From positions 1 to 64,000 of the forward strand of contig JANXTT010000116.1 in the NCBI GenBank assembly GCA_025352225.1: a DNA stretch of 64,000 nt. The letters are read 5' to 3'. The notes beneath the pieces were generated by a model. That model was not told the origin of the DNA. It was given only the letters and a program-made list of their open reading frames with translations, and searched no databases. Numbering within the stretch: position 1 is the first letter of the stretch; each line of letters starts with the position of its first letter. The translations under genes were made by a program, and so were the position numbers. Source of the DNA: Mucilaginibacter sp. (lineage in GTDB: Bacteria; Bacteroidota; Bacteroidia; Sphingobacteriales; Sphingobacteriaceae). Shown here in pieces: positions 54,139 through 62,178 of the stretch.

Positions 54139-55617
54139 ATGGGCAAACCAACTGGATTTAAAGAATTTGGAAGAGAGCTTCCGTCTAAAATATCACCTAA
54201 AGAGCGTGTAAGCAATTATAAAGAGTTTGTAAACCTTTATCCCGAAGAGAAGTTGAACGAGCAATCGGCACGTTGCATGAACTGCGGTGTACCTTTTTGT
54301 CATTCAGGTTGCCCGTTGGGTAATATCATTCCTGAGTTTAATGATGCGGTATATCGTAAAAATTGGGAAGAGGCTTATGAGATATTGTCATCAACCAATA
54401 ACTTCCCTGAGTTTACAGGCCGTATTTGCCCGGCCCCTTGCGAATCCGCATGTGTGTTGGGTATTAATAAACCACCCGTAGCCATTGAAGAAATTGAGAA
54501 ACATATTATTGAGGTAGCATATGCCAAAAACCTTGTAAAACCTACGGCTCCATTAACTAAAACCGGTAAATCGGTTGCGATAGTTGGTTCTGGTCCAGCG
54601 GGTTTAGCGGCGGCAGCCCAGTTAGTTAAAGCAGGCCACGAAGTTACAGTATACGAACGTGACGATAATCCGGGTGGTTTACTGCGTTATGGTATACCCG
54701 ACTTTAAGTTAGAAAAGTGGGTTGTTGAACGCCGTATAAAAATAATGGAAGAGGATGGCATTGTATTTAAATGTAACACCGAAATTGGTAAACATGTAAT
54801 GCCTGATGAACTTGTACGTAACTTTGACGCGGTGGTATTAGCAGGAGGCTCCACCATTCCGCGCAATCTTAACATACCGGGGCGTGAGTTTAAAGGGGTG
54901 CATTTTGCTATGGACTTTTTAAAACAGCAAAATAAACGTGTAAGTAATATTGAAGTTACCGCCGAAGATATTTTGGCAACTGGTAAAGATGTTGTTGTTA
55001 TTGGTGGTGGTGATACAGGATCTGATTGTGTAGGTACCTCAAATCGTCAGGGAGCACGCTCGGTACGCCAGTTTGAAGTAATGGTACAACCGCCGGAGCA
55101 ACGCACACAGCATATGCCATGGCCTACCTATCCGATGATATTGAAGGTTACCAGCTCGCATGAAGAAGGTGTTGAGCGCCATTGGGGTGTAAATACTAAA
55201 GAGTTTTTAGGTGATGAAAACGGTAATTTGCGCGCTTTACGTGTAACTGACGTAAACTGGGAGCTTGACGTAATGAACCGACCAGTAAAATTTACCGAAG
55301 TACCAGGTTCTGAGCGTGAATTGCCTTGCCAGGCCGTATTTTTAGCAATGGGATTTGTAAACCCGCAATATCAAGGCATGCTTGAGCAGCTAGGTGTTGA
55401 ACTTGATGAACGTAAAAATGTGAAAGCTAAAGAGTTTGTTTACCGCACCAATATTGGTAAAGTATTTGTTGCTGGCGACATGCGCCGCGGGCAATCATTG
55501 GTAGTTTGGGCAATATCAGAAGGCCGCGAAACTGCACGCAAAGTTGATGAGTTTCTAATGGGGCACTCTACATTGGAAAGTAAAGATGCTGTGAATATGT
55601 TTGAGCAATTGTTTTAA
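54139..55617 (+). CDS. gltD: Glutamate synthase small subunit
   Basis: FAD/NADPH oxidoreductase chain of 492 residues that feeds electrons to GltB. The N-terminal iron-sulfur segment has CMNCGVPFCHSGCPLGN and CPAPCESACV. The FAD site is VAIVGSGPAGLAAAAQL and the NADPH site VVVIGGGDTGSDCVGT. The C-terminal FAD contact is VFVAGDMRRGQSLVVWAI. Eight bases after gltB, one operon, ended by the terminator at 55652. Confidence 0.97.
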   Translation: MGKPTGFKEFGRELPSKISPKERVSNYKEFVNLYPEEKLNEQSARCMNCGVPFCHSGCPLGNIIPEFNDAVYRKNWEEAYEILSSTNNFPEFTGRICPAPCESACVLGINKPPVAIEEIEKHIIEVAYAKNLVKPTAPLTKTGKSVAIVGSGPAGLAAAAQLVKAGHEVTVYERDDNPGGLLRYGIPDFKLEKWVVERRIKIMEEDGIVFKCNTEIGKHVMPDELVRNFDAVVLAGGSTIPRNLNIPGREFKGVHFAMDFLKQQNKRVSNIEVTAEDILATGKDVVVIGGGDTGSDCVGTSNRQGARSVRQFEVMVQPPEQRTQHMPWPTYPMILKVTSSHEEGVERHWGVNTKEFLGDENGNLRALRVTDVNWELDVMNRPVKFTEVPGSERELPCQAVFLAMGFVNPQYQGMLEQLGVELDERKNVKAKEFVYRTNIGKVFVAGDMRRGQSLVVWAISEGRETARKVDEFLMGHSTLESKDAVNMFEQLF

Positions 55618-55651
55618 ACTATAATTCAAACCAACAAACCTTATATGTACA

Positions 55652-55678
55652 GGGCCGGCTTATGCCAGCCCTTTTTTT
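55652..55678 (+). terminator. Intrinsic terminator after gltD
   Basis: GGGCCGGC and GCCAGCCC (one mismatch) form a stem around TTAT, followed by TTTTTTT. It lies 35 nt past the gltD stop. Confidence 0.85.
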
Positions 55679-55813
55679 GTATATGTCTAATCTATCAATG
55701 AGGTATCGTATTTGATAGCTCTGCTGCTCTAATTAATTTAGTAATTAGAGTTATAAAAAAAACATAATGACATGAATATTTTTATAACTGTTAGGAAATT
55801 AATTTTTCTTTAT

Positions 55814-55821
55814 TATATTTG
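55814..55821 (+). promoter_or_regulatory. -7 promoter element before the 40-codon ORF
   Basis: TATATTTG is an exact match to TAnnTTTG. It lies 80 nt before the small ORF and does not serve any annotated neighbour on this strand, so it supports independent expression of that ORF or of a small RNA. Confidence 0.45.
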
Positions 55822-55893
55822 TATCGTATTTGTTGCAAACTCCTAAACCTAATTAACAACTTTTATTGATTACCAATTTAAAAAGGACCATTT

Positions 55894-56016
55894 ATGATCA
55901 TCGCTTTCGTAATAACCCGTATTATAATTTATGTAAAAAGCCAACGTGCTAAAAAAACTGCAACTTTAGCAGTAGTTTACGCTTCTAACTCATCCTTTCC
56001 AATTAAAGGTATTTAA
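55894..56016 (+). CDS. 40-residue small protein, unknown function
   Basis: An ATG preceded by AAAGGACC, a usable ribosome-binding site (rare in this genome), opens a 40-residue frame ending TAA. The protein starts MIIAFVITRIIIYVKSQRAKK, a short hydrophobic helix followed by basic residues, then ATLAVVYASNSSFPIKGI. The N-terminal 15 residues could insert in the membrane. A -7 promoter element lies 80 nt upstream. No family is recognised. It is converging with the amidohydrolase gene 11 bases away. Confidence 0.5.
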   Translation: MIIAFVITRIIIYVKSQRAKKTATLAVVYASNSSFPIKGI

Positions 56017-56027
56017 TCTTAGTAATT

Positions 56028-59000
56028 TTAATCACTATCCTGAGTAGTGTACAGGTATGTTTCGGTGTTATCCGGAGCTAAATTATTCATCTCGCCACGA
56101 TTTGATTGCCACCAAAAATTCATTCTTGGTTTTTCGTGATTCCCTATTTCGTTCATCGAATCAGCATCGTATAGCCTCCCGTTCAGCATTACATATTTTA
56201 TTTTTTCGCTATTGCGGATATTTTCAATCGGGTTTTCATTAAGTACAATAAGATCAGCCAGTTTACCCGTTTCGAGCGATCCAATTTCTTTTTCCATGCC
56301 CAAATAGCTCGCCCCATTTAAAGTGGCGCATCGGATAGCCTGCAACGGCGACATACCACCTTGTGCCAGCATCCATAGCTCCCAATGTGTACCCAAGCCC
56401 TGCAACTGTCCATGCGACCCTAAGTTTACCTTCGTACCGCCATCTGCAATTTGCTTAACTGATCGGGATACTTCGATATGCCCATACTCTCCATACTCAG
56501 CCGTTGTACGCCTTCGCGACCGGGAATCAACAATAGCTTGTGGGGTAAAGGTTAATAGATGCTCATTTTTCCAAACTTCTGTGCGGTCATACCAATAGTT
56601 TTCGCCAAATTGCGTACCGTAGCAAACGATTAAAGTTGGAGTATAACCTGTTTTACTGGCATTCCATAAAGATTTTACATCTTTATATAAGGGCGCCACG
56701 GGTATATTGTGCTCAATACCAGTATGGCCATCTAGTATCATATTCATGTTTGTAAAATAAGTAGATCCGCCTTCGGGCATAACTTCCATATTAAGTTCGC
56801 GGGCCGCGGCAATTATTTGTTGGCGCTGCTCGCGACGGGGCTGGCTATAACTTTTTACTGAAAATGCCCCTACGGCCTTTAGCCTGCGCAAGTTACTGCG
56901 GGCATCGTCGAGGTTGTTTATAACTGCTTTAAAATCACCATCGGCGCCATAAAGTATAGTACCCGTTGAGTATACCCGGGGGCCCACCATTGTGCCCGCT
57001 TTCAACATTTCGGCCTGACTGAACACCATTTCTGTGTTGGTTGATGGGTCGTGTGAGGTAGTTACACCATAAGCAAGGTTAGCATAATAATTCCAGTCTT
57101 GCTGCGGCGAAATACCATCAGGGCTAGGGTGAAGATGCGCATGCACATCTACAATACCCGGCATAATGGTTTTACCTTCCATATCATAAACTTTGGCATC
57201 AGCGGGCACAGGTATATCAGCATTGCCAATAGCAGTAATTTTATTTTCGGTAATTATTATGGTTGCGTTTTCAAGCACCTGATCATCCTTCATGGTAATA
57301 ATTCGGGCATGAGTAAAGGCTATTTTCCCTGATGGCACATCAGTTTTTAAATTAAGCCCTATGTTAGTACCCACTGTATCAAGTGGTGGTGTTTTATCAT
57401 TAGCACCATCCGCAAATGGGAAGGCATGATGTATATATCGGGTAAAATAGCGGGGGCCTAATGTCCACATCATGCGCTGACTGTCTTTACTCCAGTGAAT
57501 GCTGATACCTGCGTCATGCGTAAGTTTATCCAGGGGTAATGCTTTATTTGAAGCCGAAAGTTCCTGAGGAGAACCTGTGTTTACCATTGGCGTAATGTAA
57601 CAGTTAAACAACTCTGTAAAAGCCATCCATTTACCATCAGGGCTAGGTGCAAACTGCGTAGCGTAGGTTGATGTATACAGTGTTTTCTGATTTGCCCCGC
57701 TAATATCCATTACCTTAAAGGCTTTTTTATCACCCGTTGTACTTTGGTAAAATATCTTACTATCATCTGCCGAAAACTGCGGACGAATTCCGTTATTGAT
57801 TACCATTTGCGGGCTGCCACCATTTACTGGAATTATATAAATGCCAGGATCCTTACCAAAAAAATATCCTAAGGTTTCATTACCTCCACCTTTACGATAA
57901 ATTATTTTATCTCCCTTGTTCGCGTATTTTGGAGAATAGTAAAAACCTTTATCAACAGTTAATCGGGTAACAAGATGTGTAGTAAGATCAATGGTATTAA
58001 CAGAACCTTTAAGCTCGTCTGTCCAGTTTATATATACGAGCGATTTACCATCCGGACTAAAATCAGGCTCATATTCCAGATCGGGCGTATTGGTAATGCG
58101 TTGTGGTAGGCCATCGGGCAAGCTTTTAATGTAAATGTACCCTGCGGCGTTAAATGCCACCTGCTTGCCATCTGGCGATGTAGTTAATTGACGGATCATC
58201 TTGACCGTAAACTGATCCTGATATACTTTTTGGGGGAAGTGTAGCGCGTCGGTAATCGTTTGAGTGGATGTAACTTCGAAGGGGATAGGGGCGGCGTTTA
58301 AAGTAGCTATATCAAGGTTAAATATTTTACCCATGGCATAAAATACAATGTTCTTGCTGTCGGGCGTCCAGCCAAAGTTGGGATACACGCCAAATATGGC
58401 CCATGTTTCCTGCTGATCTTTGGAAAGGTTATCATATATGGGCCATTCTTCCTCTGTTTCCAGGTTTTTTAGATATAGTATAGTTTTTAAGCGTACCCGT
58501 TTTACAAAAGCCAGTAGTTTACCATCCGGAGATAGCTGCGGGCGGCATGCACCACCTGCACCACCTGTTACTGTGTTAATCTCTCCGGTTTCGCGGTTAA
58601 GTTTTCGGATAGCATATATGCCGGCATTGGGGTCCTTATTATATTGAAAATAAGGGCCTGGCGTAATGTCTTCGCTCCAATAAACATATTTACCATCTGG
58701 CGAAACTATAGGCTCACCGGCATCCTGCTGGTCGTTTTTACGTTTTGTGAGTTGTATTCCCTCACCACCGGTTTTATGGTACATCCAAATTTCACCTGCA
58801 CCCAACGAGCGCGTACCAGTAAAATGTTTGCGTACTACAAGATATTGGCCGTCTGCTGTCCAGCTTGCATTATTAACCAGTCTAAAAGTTTCTTTTGTAA
58901 CGGAGTGCTTATTACTTCCATCTGCATTCATTACCCAAATGTTATCGCCACCGTCCCTGTCGCTGGTATAACTAATGGTTTTACCATCCGGGCTGTATCG

Positions 59001-59261
59001 GGGCTGCACTTCCCACGCTTTTCCACCCGCCAGTAAATTGGCTTTACCACCGGTAATGGGCATGTTGTAAATATCGCCAAGCATATCAAAAACTATACTC
59101 TTACCATCCGGACTAACATCCAGATCCATCCATGTGCCTTCGCTGGTAGTAAAGGTTACTTTTTTGGATAGCCCCGGTGGAGTTTCAACATTCCATTTAC
59201 CTTGCGCATAGGTTGTTTTTATTAGCATTAATAAAAGGGTAGCAGTTAACAGCAGTTTCAT
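56028..59261 (-). CDS. TolB-propeller/amidohydrolase fusion protein
   Basis: Secreted protein of about 1077 residues from ATG 59261 (MKLLLTATLLLMLIKTTYAQ is the signal peptide; the frame opens earlier at 59297). Residues from about 30 to 640 carry repeated TolB/PD40 units of the form PDGKSIVF or SPDGKTISYTSDRDG. Residues from about 680 to 1070 are a metal-dependent amidohydrolase with VDVHAHLHPSPDG (HxH metal motif near residue 705) and ADLIVLNENPIENI at the end. Such fusions are known in Bacteroidota; the propeller may gate access to the active site. Substrate (cyclic amide, dipeptide or other) is unknown. Confidence 0.88.
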   Translation of the reverse strand: MKLLLTATLLLMLIKTTYAQGKWNVETPPGLSKKVTFTTSEGTWMDLDVSPDGKSIVFDMLGDIYNMPITGGKANLLAGGKAWEVQPRYSPDGKTISYTSDRDGGDNIWVMNADGSNKHSVTKETFRLVNNASWTADGQYLVVRKHFTGTRSLGAGEIWMYHKTGGEGIQLTKRKNDQQDAGEPIVSPDGKYVYWSEDITPGPYFQYNKDPNAGIYAIRKLNRETGEINTVTGGAGGACRPQLSPDGKLLAFVKRVRLKTILYLKNLETEEEWPIYDNLSKDQQETWAIFGVYPNFGWTPDSKNIVFYAMGKIFNLDIATLNAAPIPFEVTSTQTITDALHFPQKVYQDQFTVKMIRQLTTSPDGKQVAFNAAGYIYIKSLPDGLPQRITNTPDLEYEPDFSPDGKSLVYINWTDELKGSVNTIDLTTHLVTRLTVDKGFYYSPKYANKGDKIIYRKGGGNETLGYFFGKDPGIYIIPVNGGSPQMVINNGIRPQFSADDSKIFYQSTTGDKKAFKVMDISGANQKTLYTSTYATQFAPSPDGKWMAFTELFNCYITPMVNTGSPQELSASNKALPLDKLTHDAGISIHWSKDSQRMMWTLGPRYFTRYIHHAFPFADGANDKTPPLDTVGTNIGLNLKTDVPSGKIAFTHARIITMKDDQVLENATIIITENKITAIGNADIPVPADAKVYDMEGKTIMPGIVDVHAHLHPSPDGISPQQDWNYYANLAYGVTTSHDPSTNTEMVFSQAEMLKAGTMVGPRVYSTGTILYGADGDFKAVINNLDDARSNLRRLKAVGAFSVKSYSQPRREQRQQIIAAARELNMEVMPEGGSTYFTNMNMILDGHTGIEHNIPVAPLYKDVKSLWNASKTGYTPTLIVCYGTQFGENYWYDRTEVWKNEHLLTFTPQAIVDSRSRRRTTAEYGEYGHIEVSRSVKQIADGGTKVNLGSHGQLQGLGTHWELWMLAQGGMSPLQAIRCATLNGASYLGMEKEIGSLETGKLADLIVLNENPIENIRNSEKIKYVMLNGRLYDADSMNEIGNHEKPRMNFWWQSNRGEMNNLAPDNTETYLYTTQDSD

Positions 59262-59535
59262 AAGTAATATATTAACAGGCGCTAATTTAAAAAACATTAA
59301 TCTGTTTATAAGTTATTGAAATGCCATAAAATGCAATGTAGGCAGAACGCTGTAATAAAATAAACGATACGAAACCTTAATACTAAATTGATGTCAGAAG
59401 GTGTAAAACTTATAATATTAATAAAAAACTAAAATATAATATGCTTCGTATACTTATTAATGAGCATGGTCAATACGTACACGATGGGATTTGTATCATA
59501 TAATAATTAAAAAAACATTAGAAATTAATATTGAG

Positions 59536-59985
59536 ATGTTAGTTTCGCTTGAAAATAGCATGGAAAAAAGATATACTATTTCTAGTAGATGGAAAGTGAT
59601 TTTATATATCATCATCACATGTTTCGCATCAAGTGCTATGTATATGCTCTATGATTCAGTATCACATCCCTTGCATATTCAGGGTGTAATGTGCGCAATT
59701 GCAATTATAGCACTTGTGGTAACATTTTATTTTTTTGTTGAAACAAAAAATTGGGCAATTATTGTATCTGATTATAGTATTATCGAAATTAAAACATTTA
59801 GTAAAGCTGAGATTCCTGTTAAGGATATAAAAGGTTACCGTATGAATGATAGGGTGATTATGATAATCCCACGTAATAGATTATATAATAAAATAATCAT
59901 TAACAGTTATAATTTTATAAACTCGTACCAAGAACTAATCAGTACATTGCGTGAGCGGTTTGTTAATTTGGATGGTACGGATTAG
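59536..59985 (+). CDS. Two-TM membrane protein of STM3941-like type
   Basis: A roughly 149-residue protein (start ATG 59536 or 59560; the frame opens at TTG 59491). Two adjacent TM helices (SRWKVILYIIITCFASSAMYM and GVMCAIAIIALVVTFYFFVE) precede a cytoplasmic domain with ETKNWAIIVSDYSIIEIKTF and IPRNRLYNKIIINS, reminiscent of PH-like membrane-associated proteins such as the STM3941 family. Function unknown. A long hairpin follows its stop. Confidence 0.6.
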   Translation: MLVSLENSMEKRYTISSRWKVILYIIITCFASSAMYMLYDSVSHPLHIQGVMCAIAIIALVVTFYFFVETKNWAIIVSDYSIIEIKTFSKAEIPVKDIKGYRMNDRVIMIIPRNRLYNKIIINSYNFINSYQELISTLRERFVNLDGTD

Positions 59986-60000
59986 CAAGCAGGTGTTTTA

Positions 60001-60057
60001 GATCAGCAACCGCGAACTGTATTCAATATCTACTGAAACTATCAGCGGTTGCTGATC
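60001..60057. terminator. Long 13-bp hairpin between convergent genes
   Basis: GATCAGCAACCGC (60001-60013) and its exact reverse complement (60045-60057) flank a 31-base loop, between genes that converge at 59985 and 60086. The stem is GC-richer than its surroundings. No T run follows, so it is a possible bidirectional or rho-assisted terminator. Confidence 0.5.
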
Positions 60058-60085
60058 ATCATCTCTTAAGTAATATACTTAAATA

Positions 60086-60517
60086 TTATGCCCTGTTATT
60101 ATCTGCTTTCCAGTTTTTAATGGCTTTTTTAATTTCTGTTGATGATAGGTTTTCTGTAACGGCTCTATCACATAGCGGTAAAAACTCTTCATCGGGTGCA
60201 AAACGAAGGGCTATAATTTGCGACATGGTAATGCGGCTATCTATAGCTTTGCCAGTTAATATAAAATAACGTAGGCTCTCTTCGGCTCGTATGGCCCTGT
60301 CTTGCGCCCTTAATGCAAATTCGCGCATGTACCAAAAAGTAAACAATCCGCAAACGAATAACAATGGTAGCATTAACGAGACAGCCATTCTGTTATCATC
60401 CATATGCCTAAAAAGGTTAATTAACGAAACGATCAGTCCGATAATAAGTAAAAGACTCAATACATAATGGTAGCCTTTAACAAACCTTGCGTGGTTGCTG
60501 TAATTTTGAGATTCCAT
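60086..60517 (-). CDS. DUF6526-like membrane protein
   Basis: A 143-residue protein with two TM helices (YHYVLSLLLIIGLIVSLINLF and MAVSLMLPLLFVCGLFTFWY). The cytoplasmic part has REFALRAQDRAIRAEESLRYFILTGKAID and IIALRFAPDEEFLPLCDRAV, the core of a common small family of unknown function in Bacteroidota (DUF6526). The role is not known. Confidence 0.75.
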   Translation of the reverse strand: MESQNYSNHARFVKGYHYVLSLLLIIGLIVSLINLFRHMDDNRMAVSLMLPLLFVCGLFTFWYMREFALRAQDRAIRAEESLRYFILTGKAIDSRITMSQIIALRFAPDEEFLPLCDRAVTENLSSTEIKKAIKNWKADNNRA

Positions 60518-60672
60518 AATTTAGGTTTTTTTATGCAATATACATATTGATTTATAATTACTAAAGATCATTTATAAAAATATCATGCAAAAATCGCATT
60601 TACAAATTAAAGGCACTGTTTTTGATTAGATGCTTTTTAATAAGAAAATTTTTAAACTATTAATTATTTCTC

Positions 60673-61248
60673 ATGCGATTTATAAATAATTTAGGTGTGT
60701 TGTTTTTGATCAGTATTTTTTATGTAACTACTGCGGCAGCACAGATTTTACCAATTCCGGTTTTTAGAGGTAAATCAGCAAGTTTTGGGTTAAATGGTAA
60801 TTATGCCTTAGGTGAGCTTAATTCAGGTTATCGAATTGGAGCTGGCGCATATATCAAAGCTGAAATACCCATAACTACTTTTAACTTTACAGTTTCTGCA
60901 GGTTATACCGATTTTTTAGCTAACCAAACTGTCAAAAATGTATTTACTTCTGATGGAAACCATTATAAGAGCTACAGCTACGTTCCTATAAACATTGGAG
61001 CCAAATATTATATCACTACTAATTTTTATGGAGCTCTGGAAACAGGTGGGGTTATTGGTTTGAATAATGGCTCTAAACCAGCATTTTCCTACGCTCCAGG
61101 TGTAGGGTTGGCGTTTCCTATTGGCAGTAAAAAAGCAATTGACATGGGCGTAAGCTATGAAAAATGGGAGCGTAAAGACACCCAGGGGGAGGTTAACATC
61201 AATCAATTTATGTGTTTTAAATTGGCCTATAAGTTTGGAATAGAATAG
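60673..61248 (+). CDS. Outer-membrane beta-barrel protein
   Basis: A 191-residue exported protein with a signal peptide (LGVLFLISIFYVTTAAAQ). Alternating strands include NYALGELNSGYRIGAGAYIK, TVSAGYTDFLAN, INIGAKYYITTNFYGALETGG and a C-terminal NQFMCFKLAYKFGIE ending in an aromatic-rich strand, typical of an eight-stranded OmpA/OmpX-type porin-like barrel. Function unknown. Confidence 0.8.
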   Translation: MRFINNLGVLFLISIFYVTTAAAQILPIPVFRGKSASFGLNGNYALGELNSGYRIGAGAYIKAEIPITTFNFTVSAGYTDFLANQTVKNVFTSDGNHYKSYSYVPINIGAKYYITTNFYGALETGGVIGLNNGSKPAFSYAPGVGLAFPIGSKKAIDMGVSYEKWERKDTQGEVNINQFMCFKLAYKFGIE

Positions 61249-61396
61249 CTTGTGGAAATAAAAAAATAATTTATTATCTATGATTTGACAAATAGACATG
61301 AACCAAGTCTAACCATTAAATAACATAATATTAACATGTGTCTGTTAATTTCGACGCATTTATACTTTAATATTGTATAACCTTTAAACTTAAATA

Positions 61397-61657
61397 ATGC
61401 TGACCGAAGAAATAACAATTGGGATCTATCCCGATGGGGATCTCAATGATATTTTAATTGTACCCGAAGGGCATGAATACCATTTGTTTTTAACCGGAAA
61501 CGGCAGTGGCAAGTTTACAGCCGTGCAAAAGCATGTAAATCTGGGTAGTATTGTAATTATTAACCAGGGTTGGATATATGAGGGATCATATCTTTCTACC
61601 AAATCGCAGCAGCAAATAGCCGACTATATAATATGCTACCCAGATACAGAAGCGTAA
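61397..61657 (+). CDS. Small unknown protein, paralogue 1 of a tandem pair
   Basis: An 86-residue soluble protein with no signal or TM segment. It shares with the next gene the core ILIVPEGHEYHLFL, NLGSIVIINQGWIYEGS and QQIADYI. No named family is recognised. Its N terminus IGIYPDGDLNDILIV and the conserved GHEYHLFL suggest a small compact beta-rich domain. 84 bases separate the two genes, so they may be cotranscribed. Confidence 0.7.
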   Translation: MLTEEITIGIYPDGDLNDILIVPEGHEYHLFLTGNGSGKFTAVQKHVNLGSIVIINQGWIYEGSYLSTKSQQQIADYIICYPDTEA

Positions 61658-61741
61658 ATATCAGAAGATGACAAAAAATTAATTTTCGATAAAACATTTT
61701 ATAAAATAAAATTGTACATTTACATAAACTGACTTATTATT

Positions 61742-62056
61742 ATGTTATTAGATGAAGTAACCTTACGCATCAATCTCTCCAGAGATTTGATTGATGTTTT
61801 GATTGTGCCTGATGGACATGAGTATCATTTATTTTTATCAACTACAAATGAAGGCCGCGGAAAGCAGGCTTTGGTTGAAAGGCCCGAAAACCTGGGTAGT
61901 ATTATCTTAGTTAACAAAGGCTGGATTTATCAGGGAAGCCAGATCTCAAAAGAAGTTCAGAAACAAATTGCCCATTACATCATTAACTATAAGGATAATA
62001 AAAATCCAATTTATGTTAAAGAATTAGCCGCATATCGACAACTGATAGCGGTATAA
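61742..62056 (+). CDS. Small unknown protein, paralogue 2 of a tandem pair
   Basis: A 104-residue protein matching paralogue 1 over the core LIDVLIVPDGHEYHLFL, ENLGSIILVNKGWIYQGS and QKQIAHYIINY, with an insertion after the HLFL block and a C-terminal extension (NPIYVKELAAYRQLIAV). The copies are too diverged at the DNA level for a recent duplication. No function can be assigned. Confidence 0.7.
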   Translation: MLLDEVTLRINLSRDLIDVLIVPDGHEYHLFLSTTNEGRGKQALVERPENLGSIILVNKGWIYQGSQISKEVQKQIAHYIINYKDNKNPIYVKELAAYRQLIAV

Positions 62057-62178
62057 TTAAAATCAATTTTATAATAATATTGCGTATAAGCTAAACTTTA
62101 CATAACCTTTATTGTACTCCGGAAAATAAATCGGCCACCACAAACTTCATATTTCTTATCTTCGGCTTTTGGTTAGCA

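Larger units (their letters stand above)
55618..56027. other. Intergenic region after gltD
   Basis: This 410-base gap contains the gltD terminator, a promoter-like element and a 40-codon ORF, listed separately. The remainder is AT-rich with no visible gene. Confidence 0.6.
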
